Part shown: positions 44,338-53,567 of the stretch, one piece after another
Position numbering within the stretch: position 1 is the first letter of the stretch
Layout of the letters: each line of letters begins with the position of its first letter
Assembly (NCBI RefSeq): GCF_009829325.1
Contig: NZ_VUOS01000013.1
Coordinates: 62,001-126,000, forward strand
DNA length: 64,000 nucleotides
Origin: Nocardia sp. CY41
Lineage (GTDB): Bacteria; Actinomycetota; Actinomycetes; Mycobacteriales; Mycobacteriaceae
Direction: 5' to 3'
Program-made: the position numbers and the translations under genes
Notes under the pieces: model-generated
What the model saw: the letters and a program-made list of their open reading frames with translations, nothing else
The model's database searches: none
What the model was told of the DNA's origin: nothing

Positions 44338-46491
44338 GTGACCATCGCCACCACTGACGAGCATAAAGCCGTCCAGGAGTCGATGCGCGGATGGGCGGCG
44401 TCGGTCCGTCCAATTGCAACAATGCGGACCGGTGCGGCCGACTTCTGGCGCGCCTACTGGCCCGCGCTGGCCGAGATCGGGATCTTCCGGGTCGCGGTCG
44501 CCGAGGACGCGGGCGGTGCGGGCGGGTCGGTCGCCGATCTGGCCGTGCTGGTGGAGCAGGCGGCGCACGACTTGGTCGGCGGCCCGGTGCTCGCAACGGC
44601 TTTGGCCAATCTGATCACCGCCGGGCAACTCGACGAGGACCTGCCGTGCGGTGTCGCGCTCGACTTCGTCGTCGGTTCGACGGTGAGCGTACCCGCCGCA
44701 AGCGATGGTGTGTTGCTCACGGGTACCTGGGATTCCGTGCTCGGCGCCGCGCCGGGGACCGCCGTGCTGCTGCCGATCGACCAACCTCAGGGGCAGCGCT
44801 GGTGCCTGGTGCCGCCAGACGCCGCCGGCCTGCGGGTGGAGGCCCTCGCGCCGCTGGACCCGAGCACGCCGCTGGCGCGGGTGCACTGCGCCGACCTGCG
44901 CGTGCCCGCCGAACGCGTGTTCGTCGCGCCGCACGCCGCCGGGGATCTGCTCGTCGCGCTGGTCGCCGCCGAACTGTCCGGTCTCGCGGGCTGGTGCCTG
45001 GAGACCGCGGTCGAGTACGCCAAGGTGCGCGAGCAGTTCGGCCGCAAGATCGGTTCGTTCCAGGCGGTCAAGCACATCTGTGCCTGGATGCTGTGCCGCA
45101 CCGAGCTCATCCGCGCCGTGGCGGCCGACACCGCGGCCGCCGTGGACGATGGCGGCGCCGAGCTGCCGATCGCCGCTGCCATCGCGGCCGCGATCGCTCT
45201 GGACGCCGCGGTCGAGACCGCCAAGGATTGCATCCAGGTGCTCGGCGGCATCGGCTTCACCTGGGAACACGACGCGCACCTGTATCTGCGCCGGGCGACG
45301 GCGCTGCGCCAGCTGCTCGGCGGTTCGGCGCGCTGGCGGGCCCGGGTCACCGAGCTGACCCGCCGGGGGCTGCGGCGCACCACCGGCGCCGACCGGGTCT
45401 TCGCCGAAGAAGGCGTGGCCGCCGTGGACGGCGATCGCGCGCACGAACTGGCGACCGACGTCGCACGGATCGCGGCGCTGCCCGCCGACCGGCAGCGCGA
45501 CGCGCTGGTCGAAGCCGGCCTGGTCATGCCGCATTGGCCGCGCCCGTACGGGCGCGCCGCGGACCCGATGACCGGCCTGGTGATCTCCGAGGAACTGCGC
45601 CGCGCCGGGCTCACCGCGCCCGACCTGGCCATCGGAGGCTGGGCGATCCCGACGTTGTTGCAGCACGGGACGCCGGAACAGATCGAGCGCTTCGCTTGGC
45701 CGACCTTGCGCGGCGAGGTGGTCTGGTGCCAGCTGTTCAGCGAGCCGGAAGCGGGCTCCGACCTGGCGGCGTTGCGCACCACCGCGAAGAAAGTGGACGG
45801 CGGCTGGGTGCTGCGCGGTCAGAAGGTGTGGACTTCGCTGGGCGACAAGGCGAATTGGGCGATCTGCCTGGCGCGCACCGACCCGGACGCGGCCAAGCAC
45901 CGGGGCATCACGTACTTCTTGGTCGACATGCACAGCGCCGGGCTCGAAGTGCGCCCGCTGGTGCAGATCACCGGGGAAGCGCGTTTCAGCGAGGTCTTCC
46001 TCGACGACGTGTTCGTGCCGGACGACTGCGTGGTCGGCGCGCTGAACAACGGATGGAAGATCGCCCGCTCTACCCTCTCCACGGAGCGGGTGGCCATGGG
46101 CGGCAACGGAATCGGGCCCGTGCTCGAAGAGCTGATCGCGAAATCGCCCGCCACCGGCCCCGGCGCGGAGCTGGTGAACGACCGGCTGGGCGGCTTCGTC
46201 GCGGAGGCGATCGCGGGCCTGCTGCTCGAACAGCGGGCCGCGGTGAAGATGCTGGCGGGCGGAGACCCCGGCGCGCAGAGCAGCGTTCGCAAGCTGGTCG
46301 GCGTGCGCCACCGCCAAGCGGTCGCCGAATTCGCCGCGGAGGCGGCGGGCCCGCTTGGCGCGCAGGACTCCGAGGTGACCAAGGAGTTCCTGCTCACGCG
46401 CTGTCTGTCGATCGCGGGCGGAACCGAGCAGATCCTGCTCACCGTGGCCGGTGAGCGGATTCTGGGGCTGCCCCGTGACGCGGACAGCTAG
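44338..46491 (+). CDS. fadE34: Acyl-CoA dehydrogenase FadE34 (ChsE3), fused double domain
   Basis: 717 residues: two acyl-CoA dehydrogenase folds in one chain (about 1-340 and 345-717), as in Rv3573c (711). The C-terminal half has the flavin loop FSEPEAGSDLAALRT and the TEQILLTVAGERILGLPR end; the N-terminal half has FGRKIGSFQAVKH and QVLGGIGFTWEHD. It dehydrogenates steroid-CoA thioesters with a shortened side chain. First gene of the operon, GTG 44338 behind the KstR box. Confidence 0.93.
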   Translation: MTIATTDEHKAVQESMRGWAASVRPIATMRTGAADFWRAYWPALAEIGIFRVAVAEDAGGAGGSVADLAVLVEQAAHDLVGGPVLATALANLITAGQLDEDLPCGVALDFVVGSTVSVPAASDGVLLTGTWDSVLGAAPGTAVLLPIDQPQGQRWCLVPPDAAGLRVEALAPLDPSTPLARVHCADLRVPAERVFVAPHAAGDLLVALVAAELSGLAGWCLETAVEYAKVREQFGRKIGSFQAVKHICAWMLCRTELIRAVAADTAAAVDDGGAELPIAAAIAAAIALDAAVETAKDCIQVLGGIGFTWEHDAHLYLRRATALRQLLGGSARWRARVTELTRRGLRRTTGADRVFAEEGVAAVDGDRAHELATDVARIAALPADRQRDALVEAGLVMPHWPRPYGRAADPMTGLVISEELRRAGLTAPDLAIGGWAIPTLLQHGTPEQIERFAWPTLRGEVVWCQLFSEPEAGSDLAALRTTAKKVDGGWVLRGQKVWTSLGDKANWAICLARTDPDAAKHRGITYFLVDMHSAGLEVRPLVQITGEARFSEVFLDDVFVPDDCVVGALNNGWKIARSTLSTERVAMGGNGIGPVLEELIAKSPATGPGAELVNDRLGGFVAEAIAGLLLEQRAAVKMLAGGDPGAQSSVRKLVGVRHRQAVAEFAAEAAGPLGAQDSEVTKEFLLTRCLSIAGGTEQILLTVAGERILGLPRDADS

Positions 46492-46516
46492 CCCTACAGT
46501 CGATCGGGAGACAAGC

Positions 46517-47581
46517 GTGGATTTCACCAGGGACGAGGGCCAGGACGCCGTGGCCGAGGTCGTCGTGAGCTTGCTGGAACGTGAACCGGCGCGCGACATG
46601 CGGTTGTGGCCGAAGCTGGCCGACTCCGGCTTGCTCGTGGTCGCGCTGCCGGAACGGTACGGCGGGGACGGCATGGGGCTGCTGGAGGTGTCGGCGCTGC
46701 TCACCGAGCTGGCCACCGACGCCGTGGCGGTGCCGGCGTTGCCGACGCTGGGCTTCGGCGTGCTGCCGGTGGTGGCCTGCGCGCCGGAGCGCGTGCAGGA
46801 GCTCGTGTTGCCCGGGGTCGCCGAAGGCGCCGTGCTCACCGCGGCGCTGAGTGAACCGGCGGCTCCGTTCACCGTCAAGCCGGAGACGACCGCGATCGTC
46901 GACGGCGGCACGGTGCGCGTCACGGGCCACAAGGTCGCCGTGCCGTACGCCGAGGAGGCGAGCTGGTTGCTGGTGCCGACCAACGCGGGCATCGCCGTCG
47001 TGGACGCCCAGGCCGACGGGCTCACCCGGACGCCGACGCCGGTCTCCGGCGGCATCCCCGAGTGCACGGTGCGGCTGGACCAGGTGGAGATCCCCGCCGA
47101 CCAGCTGTGGCCGGTCGGGCTCGCCGACCTGCACCGGCTGGCGCTCGCCTCGATCGGCTCGGTTGCCGATGGCTTGCTCAAGGGTGCGATCACGCTCACC
47201 GCCGAGCATCTGCGCACCCGTCATCAGTTCGGCAGGCCGCTGGCGGAGTTCCAGGCGGTCGCCCAGCAGATCGCGGATCTGTACGTCGTGTCGCGCACCC
47301 TGCACGTCGCCGCCGTCTCCGCCAATTGGGCTCTGGCGCAGGAGGATGCGAGCCAGGAGCATCGCGAGCGCACCGACGACGACCTGGAGATCCTGGCCTA
47401 CACGGTCGCCGGGGAATTGCCCGCGGCCATGCAGAAGTGTCACCACCTGCACGGCGGTCTCGGCGTCGACGTGACCCACCCGATGCACCGCTATTACTCA
47501 CAAGCCAAGGACATCGCTCGCTGGCTCGGCGGCGCGTCGTTCCGGCTCGACCGATTGGGGGCCAGATGTTCATCGACCTGA
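46517..47581 (+). CDS. fadE28: Steroid acyl-CoA dehydrogenase subunit FadE28 (ChsE1)
   Basis: 354 residues from GTG 46517 with GGGAG upstream. Acyl-CoA dehydrogenase fold lacking the usual GSD flavin loop, as expected for one half of the ChsE1-ChsE2 heterotetramer. It acts on the three-carbon (propionyl-CoA) side chain of cholesterol. C-terminal motifs RHQFGRPLAEFQAV and HGGLGVDVTHPMHRYY. Overlaps fadE29 by 16 nt; order with the next four genes equals the igr operon of M. tuberculosis. Confidence 0.9.
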   Translation: MDFTRDEGQDAVAEVVVSLLEREPARDMRLWPKLADSGLLVVALPERYGGDGMGLLEVSALLTELATDAVAVPALPTLGFGVLPVVACAPERVQELVLPGVAEGAVLTAALSEPAAPFTVKPETTAIVDGGTVRVTGHKVAVPYAEEASWLLVPTNAGIAVVDAQADGLTRTPTPVSGGIPECTVRLDQVEIPADQLWPVGLADLHRLALASIGSVADGLLKGAITLTAEHLRTRHQFGRPLAEFQAVAQQIADLYVVSRTLHVAAVSANWALAQEDASQEHRERTDDDLEILAYTVAGELPAAMQKCHHLHGGLGVDVTHPMHRYYSQAKDIARWLGGASFRLDRLGARCSST

Positions 47582-48726
47582 CCATCGAGCAACGCCGGCT
47601 GCGCGACGAACTGCGCTCCTACTTCGCCGATCTCGTGACTCCCGAGGAGGAGGCGGAGATGGCGGTGAACCGGCACGGCGACGCCTACCGTGCCGTGGTG
47701 CGCCGGATGGGCCGCGACGGCTGGCTCGGCGTCGGCTGGCCCAAGGAATACGGCGGCCAGGGCTTCGGGCCGGTCGAGCAGCAGATCTTCTTCAACGAGG
47801 CGGTCCGCGCCGACGTCCCGCTGCCGCTGGTGACGCTGCTGACCGTCGGGCCCACGTTGCAGCAGTTCGGCACGGACGAGCAGAAGCAGCGGTTTCTGCC
47901 CGGAATCCTCTCCGGCGACATCCATTTCGCGATCGGCTATTCCGAACCGGAGGCGGGCACCGACCTGGCCGCGCTGCGCACCTCGGCGGTGCGCGACGAG
48001 TCAGGGGACTGGATCGTCAACGGCCAGAAGATCTTCACGACGGGCGCGCACGAAGCCGACTTCATCTGGCTGGCCTGCCGCACCGGCTCCACCGAGTCGC
48101 GTCACCGCGGCATCACGATCCTGATCGTGGACACCACCGATCCCGGTTACTCCTGGACGCCGATCATCACCTGCGACGGCGCCCACCACACCAACGCCAC
48201 CTATTTCGACAACGTGCGCGTCCCGGCGAGCATGCTGGTCGGTGCGGAGAACCGGGGCTGGAAGCTGATCACGACGCAGCTCAACCACGAGCGGGTGAGC
48301 CTGGGTCCGTCGGGCAAGATCGAACAGCTCTACGACCGGGTGCGCGACTGGGCGCAACCGCGCGGCGTGCTCGCCGAACTGGACGTGCGGCGCGCGCTGG
48401 GCCGCATCCACGCCATGGTCCGGTTGAACGAACTGCTGAACTGGCAGGTCGCCGGAACGGTGGACGGCGACCAAGCCCAGGTGATCGCCGACGCGTCCGC
48501 CACCAAGGTCTACTCCACCGAATCGCTCCAGGAGGCGGGCAGGCTCGCCGAGGAGATCGTCGGCCGCTACGGCGACCCGGCCGACCCGGCCACCGGCGAG
48601 CTGCTGACCTGGCTGGACCGCAGGACCAAGCAGAACCTCGTGGTCACCTTCGGCGGTGGCGTCAACGAAGTGATGCGCGAGCTGGTCGCCTCGTCCGGAC
48701 TGCGGCTGCCGCGAGTACCCCGATAA
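47566..48726 (+). CDS. fadE29: Steroid acyl-CoA dehydrogenase subunit FadE29 (ChsE2)
   Basis: 386 residues, full-length dehydrogenase and catalytic partner of FadE28. Motifs: IGYSEPEAGTDLAALRT flavin/substrate loop, WIVNGQKIFTTGA, and C-terminal VTFGGGVNEVMRELVA. Start ATG 47566 lies within the fadE28 end, giving tight coupling of the two subunits. Confidence 0.93.
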   Translation: MFIDLTIEQRRLRDELRSYFADLVTPEEEAEMAVNRHGDAYRAVVRRMGRDGWLGVGWPKEYGGQGFGPVEQQIFFNEAVRADVPLPLVTLLTVGPTLQQFGTDEQKQRFLPGILSGDIHFAIGYSEPEAGTDLAALRTSAVRDESGDWIVNGQKIFTTGAHEADFIWLACRTGSTESRHRGITILIVDTTDPGYSWTPIITCDGAHHTNATYFDNVRVPASMLVGAENRGWKLITTQLNHERVSLGPSGKIEQLYDRVRDWAQPRGVLAELDVRRALGRIHAMVRLNELLNWQVAGTVDGDQAQVIADASATKVYSTESLQEAGRLAEEIVGRYGDPADPATGELLTWLDRRTKQNLVVTFGGGVNEVMRELVASSGLRLPRVPR

Positions 48727-48744
48727 CCAGTGAAGGAGCCGCGC

Positions 48745-49680
48745 GTGCCGGAAACCACAACTCCGGAGAAGATTCTCGCCGCAGCCCGGGCGATCCAGGC
48801 GGCGGGTGAGTGCGCGCCCCGTTTCGGGCGCGATCCGGTGAACCAGCCGATGATCAACAACTGGGTCGAGGCGCTGGGCGATGCCAACCCGATCTACGTC
48901 GACGAGCAGGCGGCGCGTGCGGCGGGCCATCCCGGCATCGTCGCGCCGCCCGCCATGGCCCAGGTGTGGACCATGTTCGGGCTCGGGGGCTCCCGGCCCG
49001 CCGACGACCCGATGGGGGCGGCCACGGAGCTGCTCGACGCCGCGGGTTACACCTCGGTGGTCGCCACCGACTGTCAGCAGACCTACCACCGCTATCTCGA
49101 TGTCGGCGAGCAGGTTTCGGTCACCAGCACGCTGTCGGATATCCGTGGCCCGAAGCGCACCGCGCTGGGCGAGGGATGGTTCGTCACCTTTCAGACCAGC
49201 TGGCGGGTCGGCGACGAGGTGGTCGCCGAGATGCTGTTCCGGCTGCTGAAATTCGCTCCCGGTACCGCGGCGCCGAAACCCGAGGCAGGCGAGCGGGTCA
49301 AGCCGCTGGTCTCCTGGGACACCGAATTCTTCTGGGACGGAACCAAGGCCGGTGAGCTGCGCATCCAGCGGCTGCCGGACGGATCGCTGCGGCATCCGCC
49401 GATTCCCGCCATCTGGCAGGACAAGTCGAAACCGACCGACTACATCGTCGCCTCCGGGCGCGGCACCGTCTTCAGTTACGTCGTGCATCACGCGCCGAAG
49501 GTGCCGGGACGGCAGCTGCCGTTCGTGGTGGCGCTGGTCGAATTGGAGGAGGGCGTGCGCATGCTCGGTGAACTGCGCGGCATCGACCCCGCCGAGGTGC
49601 GGGTCGGCCTGCCGGTGGAGGTGGGCTTCGAGAAGCTCGACGACGAGGCGGTTCTGCCGGTCTGGCAGGTGGTCTCGTGA
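48745..49680 (+). CDS. chsH2: Steroid enoyl-CoA hydratase subunit ChsH2 (MaoC-like + DUF35)
   Basis: 311 residues from GTG 48745 (GAAGGAG upstream). N-terminal MaoC-like hot-dog domain (to about 165), C-terminal DUF35/OB domain (about 180-311). It pairs with ChsH1 to hydrate the 17-side-chain enoyl-CoA, and its DUF35 part docks the aldolase Ltp2. The Cys4 zinc finger usual in DUF35 proteins is absent here: the region reads RIQRLPDGSLRHPPIPAIW. Confidence 0.92.
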   Translation: MPETTTPEKILAAARAIQAAGECAPRFGRDPVNQPMINNWVEALGDANPIYVDEQAARAAGHPGIVAPPAMAQVWTMFGLGGSRPADDPMGAATELLDAAGYTSVVATDCQQTYHRYLDVGEQVSVTSTLSDIRGPKRTALGEGWFVTFQTSWRVGDEVVAEMLFRLLKFAPGTAAPKPEAGERVKPLVSWDTEFFWDGTKAGELRIQRLPDGSLRHPPIPAIWQDKSKPTDYIVASGRGTVFSYVVHHAPKVPGRQLPFVVALVELEEGVRMLGELRGIDPAEVRVGLPVEVGFEKLDDEAVLPVWQVVS

Positions 49681-50096
49681 CCGCGGCCGTCGAACCGGAC
49701 GCCGTGCGCGTCGGCACGGCGCTGCCCGAGCTGGTGATCCACGCCGATCCGACCTTCGTGATCAGTACCGCCCTGGCCACCAGGGACTTCCAGGATGTGC
49801 ATCACGACCGGGACAAGGCCGTCGCCCGCGGCTCGAAGGACATCTTCGTCAACATCCTCACCGACACCGGCTTGGTGCAGCGGTTCGTCACCGATTGGGC
49901 GGGCCCGCGCGCGGTCGTCAAGTCCATCGCGCTGCGCTTGGGCGTGCCGCTGTACGCAGGCGACACGCTGACGCTCACCGGCACGGTGACCGCGCTGGAG
50001 GGTGACGACATCCACATCGCCGTGGTCGGTACGGACAGCCTCGGCGACCACATCACGGCCACGGCCGTCATCACGTTGCGGAGGGCTGATGTCTGA
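49677..50096 (+). CDS. chsH1: Steroid enoyl-CoA hydratase subunit ChsH1 (MaoC-like)
   Basis: 139 residues, single hot-dog domain with the hydratase-2 motif DFQDVHHDRDKA containing the catalytic Asp/His pair. Partner of ChsH2; the GTG overlaps its stop (GTGA). Counterpart of Rv3541c. Confidence 0.92.
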   Translation: MTAAVEPDAVRVGTALPELVIHADPTFVISTALATRDFQDVHHDRDKAVARGSKDIFVNILTDTGLVQRFVTDWAGPRAVVKSIALRLGVPLYAGDTLTLTGTVTALEGDDIHIAVVGTDSLGDHITATAVITLRRADV

Positions 50097-51267
50097 CCAG
50101 CGGATCTCCGGCCGGGCCGCCGTCGTCGGCATCGGCGCCACGGACTTCTCCAAGGACTCCGGGCGCAGCGAACTGCGTTTGGCCGCAGAGGCGGTCACGG
50201 CCGCGTTGGCCGACGCGGGCCTGACGCCCGCCGACGTGGACGGCCTGACCACGTTCACCATGGACACCAACACCCAGGCCGCGGTCGCCAGGGCGGTCGG
50301 CATCCCGCAGCTGAAGTTCTTCAGCCACATCGGGTACGGCGGCGGCGCGGCATGCGCCACCATCCAGCAGGCCGCCATGGCGGTGGCCACCGGCATCGCC
50401 GACGTGGTCGTGGCCTATCGCGCGTTCAACGAGCGGTCGGTGTCGCGGTTCGGGCAGTTCTCCACGGCGCTGGCCACCGCGCCCACGTCGTCGGGCATCG
50501 ACGCGGGCTGGTCCTACCCCCAGGGCCTGGGGACGCCGGCCGCGCAGGTCGCGATGGTCGCCCGCCGCTACATGCACGTCTACGGCGCCACCAGCGAAGA
50601 CTTCGGCCGGGTGGCCGTGGCCGACCGCAAACACGCCGCGGTGAACCCGGCCGCCTTCTTCTACGGCAAGCCGATCACTCTGGAGGACCACCAGAACTCC
50701 CGCTGGATCGCCGAGCCGCTGCATCTGCTGGACTGCTGCCAGGAGTCCGACGGCGGCGTCGCGATCGTGGTCACCAGCGTGCAGCGGGCCCACGATCTGC
50801 CGCAGCGTCCCGCCGTGATCGCCGCGGCCGCGCAGGGTTCAGGGGCCGACCAGTACGTGATGACCAGCTACTACCGCGACGCCATGACCGGTCTTCCGGA
50901 GATGGGGCTGGTCGGCGAGCAGTTGTGGGCGCAGAGCGGATTGCGTCCGGAGGACATGCAGGCCGCCATCCTCTACGACCACTTCACCCCGTTCGTCCTC
51001 ATGCAACTGGAGGAACTCGGGTTCTGTGGCCGGGGCGAGGCGAAGGACTTCATCGCCGGTGGCGCCATCGAGGTCGGCGGCCGCCTGCCGCTCAACACCC
51101 ACGGCGGCCAACTCGGCGAGGCGTACATCCACGGGATGAACGGCATCGCCGAGGCCGTGCGCCAGATCCGGGGCACCTCGGTCAATCCGGTCTCCGACCT
51201 GACCAACATCCTGGTCACGGCGGGCACCGGCGTCCCAACCTCCGGCTTGGTGCTCACCACCGGCTGA
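50089..51267 (+). CDS. ltp2: Thiolase-like retro-aldolase Ltp2
   Basis: 392 residues from ATG 50089, overlapping chsH1 by 8 nt. SCP-x/thiolase fold. With the ChsH2 DUF35 domain it releases propionyl-CoA and leaves the 17-keto steroid, ending side-chain degradation. Seen: AAVVGIGATDFS, GGGAACATIQQAAMAVATG, LYDHFTPF and the C-terminal NTHGGQLGEAYIHGMNGIAEAVRQIRG. Last gene of the operon. Confidence 0.93.
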   Translation: MSDQRISGRAAVVGIGATDFSKDSGRSELRLAAEAVTAALADAGLTPADVDGLTTFTMDTNTQAAVARAVGIPQLKFFSHIGYGGGAACATIQQAAMAVATGIADVVVAYRAFNERSVSRFGQFSTALATAPTSSGIDAGWSYPQGLGTPAAQVAMVARRYMHVYGATSEDFGRVAVADRKHAAVNPAAFFYGKPITLEDHQNSRWIAEPLHLLDCCQESDGGVAIVVTSVQRAHDLPQRPAVIAAAAQGSGADQYVMTSYYRDAMTGLPEMGLVGEQLWAQSGLRPEDMQAAILYDHFTPFVLMQLEELGFCGRGEAKDFIAGGAIEVGGRLPLNTHGGQLGEAYIHGMNGIAEAVRQIRGTSVNPVSDLTNILVTAGTGVPTSGLVLTTG

Positions 51268-51317
51268 TCGGGTCGGTGTCGCCCGCGCGCGGACGATGGG
51301 TGGGAGTCGCCGAGGCG

Positions 51318-51331
51318 TAGGTTGGGGTCGG
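51318..51331 (+). promoter_or_regulatory. Leaderless promoter of the NUDIX gene
   Basis: TAGGTT at 51318-51323 lies 7 nt before GTG 51331. It favours that start over TTG 51322, which would overlap the -10. Confidence 0.45.
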
Positions 51332-51768
51332 TGGTGGACCGGCATCTGGTGGACGTGCACGTGCTTTTGCTGCGCGGCGCGGAGGTGTTGCTGAGCAGGC
51401 GGCGCAGTGCGGACGAGTTCGACGGGCTGTGGCACCTGCCGGCCGGGAAGCTGGAGGCGGGGGAGTCGGCGCTCGCCGCGGCCGCCCGCGAAGCCTGCGA
51501 GGAGGTCGGTGTCGTGATCGCCCCGGCGGATCTGCGGCACGTCCACTCCGCGCACGTGGTCGAAACCGGGCGGGAGGCGCGGATCGGGTTGTTCTTCGAG
51601 ACCCGCCGCTGGTCGGGCGAGCCGGTCAACCGCGAGCCCGACAAGTCGTACGAACTGCGCTGGTTCCCCCTGGCGAACCTGCCGGAAACACTCATCCCGT
51701 ACCCGGCCGCGGGTATCCGCGGCTTTCTCGACGGCGTGACCTACAGCCAGCGCGGCTGGCCGGACTGA
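51331..51768 (+). CDS. NUDIX hydrolase
   Basis: 145 residues. Complete Nudix box GKLEAGESALAAAAREACEEVGV (about residues 35-57), so a metal-dependent diphosphate hydrolase. Substrate unknown; size and the following RHVHSAHVV segment suit a nucleotide-sanitising enzyme. Convergent with the TetR gene, 9 nt apart. Confidence 0.9.
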   Translation: MVDRHLVDVHVLLLRGAEVLLSRRRSADEFDGLWHLPAGKLEAGESALAAAAREACEEVGVVIAPADLRHVHSAHVVETGREARIGLFFETRRWSGEPVNREPDKSYELRWFPLANLPETLIPYPAAGIRGFLDGVTYSQRGWPD

Positions 51769-51777
51769 GCGCGGCGG

Positions 51778-52359
51778 TCACGCGTTCAGGTGTGTGGTGA
51801 GGATGCGGGCCAATTGCCGCACACTCTCCGGCGTGCCGGGGCGCAAGGCGGTGCGGTTGCCCGCGAAGCGGTCGAAGACGGCGCCCTCGACGACGGCGAC
51901 GAAGTCCTCCGCCCGGGTCCGCGGGTCGGACGCGCCCATGGCGTGGAAGAGGTCCCGGGCGCGGTCGACCGAGAACAAGCTGTGCGCCAGCCGGGGATGC
52001 AAGTCGCGATCGTCGAGCAGATCGACCAGCAGGGCATGGCGGGCGATCAGATGCGCGCGCCGGTCGGTCAGCAGCCGGTCCAGCCAGGCGGCGATGGCCT
52101 CGGCGGCCGATTCCGGCGCGGCGGCGGAGGAGGGCGCGAGCGCGGCGGCGGCGAAATCCGCGCGGGATCGGTCGGTGATCCGGTCCACGACGGCCTCGAT
52201 GAGCGCGCGTTTGGTGCGGAAGTAGTACGAGGTCGAGCCCGGGGGCAGTGCCAGTTCGGTGTCCAGCGCGCGGTGGGTGAGCGCGCGCAGGCCGTTGGTC
52301 GCGATCAGTTCGATGGCCGTGTCGACGAGGAGTACGCGCCGGTCGCCTGTGGACATCAT
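51778..52359 (-). CDS. TetR-family regulator next to zapE
   Basis: 193 residues; start ambiguous between GTG 52362, ATG 52359 and ATG 52356, with AGGAAGG just upstream. HTH about 5-52: VDTAIELIATNGLRALTHRALDTELALPPGSTSYYFRTKRALI. PadR-like wide ligand pocket not evident. Divergent from the ZapE gene with a perfect 22-bp palindrome between, so likely autorepressed. Confidence 0.88.
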   Translation of the reverse strand: MMSTGDRRVLLVDTAIELIATNGLRALTHRALDTELALPPGSTSYYFRTKRALIEAVVDRITDRSRADFAAAALAPSSAAAPESAAEAIAAWLDRLLTDRRAHLIARHALLVDLLDDRDLHPRLAHSLFSVDRARDLFHAMGASDPRTRAEDFVAVVEGAVFDRFAGNRTALRPGTPESVRQLARILTTHLNA

Positions 52360-52386
52360 CACCCTTCCTGGCGGTCACTTGACCAC

Positions 52387-52408
52387 GTCCTCTACAAATG
52401 TAGAGGAC
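52387..52408. promoter_or_regulatory. 22-bp perfect palindrome, TetR operator
   Basis: GTCCTCTACA-AA-TGTAGAGGAC, 10-bp arms with no mismatch, in the 61-bp gap between tetR and zapE. It ends 12 bp before the zapE ATG and abuts its ribosome-binding site AGGAGG (52411-52416), so bound repressor would block zapE transcription. The right arm includes TACAAAT-like -10 sequence. Confidence 0.85.
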
Positions 52409-52420
52409 TCAGGAGGTGTC

Positions 52421-53419
52421 ATGGAACCCGGTGTCATCCGGTGGGATTCCGATCAGGCGCGGGCGGCGGCGCGGTTGCGCGAGTTGGTCGATCGGCGCGG
52501 TCGCCCGGTCCGGCGTCATCGGGGCGTCTATCTGCACGGCAGACCCGGACGCGGCAAAACCATGCTCATGAACCGGTTCTTCGCCGAGGTGGCGTCCGAG
52601 CGCAAGCGGCGCTACCACTTCCATCCATTCTTCGCCGAATTACACGCCACGGCACACGCGTCCGGTTCCATCGATGCCGCGGTGGACGCGCTGCTCGGCG
52701 ATGCCGTGCTGATCTGCTTCGACGAATTCCACGTGCACGACATCGGCGACGCGATGCTGCTCGCACGGCTGCTCGACGCGCTGTTCGCCCGCCGCGTCAC
52801 GCTGGTGGTGACCTCGAACTATCCGCCGGAAGGCCTGCTGCCGAATCCGCTGTTCCACGAACGGTTCCTGCCGACGATAGACCGGATTCTCACGCACATG
52901 GACGTGGTGCCGGTCGACGGCGCGATCGACTATCGCTCCCTCGGCGCGTGCGCCGTCCGCTCCGGATTCGCCGCCGGACGATACGTCGTGGCGCGCTCGG
53001 CGGCCGCTGTCGGCACGGGAAAAAGCGCTGCGCCCCAACGTGACAACGAAGCGGCGGCCGAGATTTTCCTCGGTGCCCGCAGATTGCACGCCATTGCCGG
53101 AGACGACGGCGCTCTCGTCATCGACTTCGCCGCATTGTGTGGAGTCCCAACTTCCGCATCGGATTATGTTGCGCTGGCCCAACGATTTCCGCGCTGGGAA
53201 ATCCGGGAAGTGCCACCGCTGTACGAAGTTCCGCCCGACTGGGCGATGCGTTTCGTGAACGTGGTCGATGTTCTCTACGACAGCGATCGGGAGCTCACCG
53301 TCGTCGCGTCCGCGCCGCTCGCCGCGCTCGTGCGAGACGTCGCGGAAGTGCCGGATATCTCACGTTTGGCGAGCCGGCTTTGTGAATTGTCCCAGTCTTC
53401 GTCCGATATCACCGGCTAG
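52421..53419 (+). CDS. zapE: AFG1/ZapE-family ATPase
   Basis: 332 residues from ATG 52421. P-loop ATPase: Walker A LHGRPGRGKT, Walker B VLICFDEFHVHD, sensor VVTSNYPPEGL, and the ZapE-type QRFPRWEIREVPP and FVNVVDVLYD C-terminal segments. In E. coli ZapE acts at the division ring; mitochondrial Afg1 aids protein quality control. A dedicated TetR repressor beside it is unusual for a housekeeping gene. Confidence 0.88.
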   Translation: MEPGVIRWDSDQARAAARLRELVDRRGRPVRRHRGVYLHGRPGRGKTMLMNRFFAEVASERKRRYHFHPFFAELHATAHASGSIDAAVDALLGDAVLICFDEFHVHDIGDAMLLARLLDALFARRVTLVVTSNYPPEGLLPNPLFHERFLPTIDRILTHMDVVPVDGAIDYRSLGACAVRSGFAAGRYVVARSAAAVGTGKSAAPQRDNEAAAEIFLGARRLHAIAGDDGALVIDFAALCGVPTSASDYVALAQRFPRWEIREVPPLYEVPPDWAMRFVNVVDVLYDSDRELTVVASAPLAALVRDVAEVPDISRLASRLCELSQSSSDITG

Positions 53420-53567
53420 TCGCCGCCACGACGGACGGCCGGTCGACTTCCCGCACAGCTGCGCTTTAAGAGGAGGGACTTCGAAGTATTCCATTCCATC
53501 CCGAGCGGACCGCCCGGCATGTAACTATGTGGCTGTTTTGTGCAGTACTCAGATTTGGCGGTAACCA

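Noticed and set aside
43282-47217. 1311-codon minus-strand ORF covering kstR and fadE34
   Set aside because: No recognisable domain; the real genes on both strands in this stretch are well supported.
48730-51267. Possible steroid-unrelated MaoC/thiolase genes for polyhydroxyalkanoate
   Set aside because: Order, sizes and overlaps match the igr operon exactly and KstR lies upstream.
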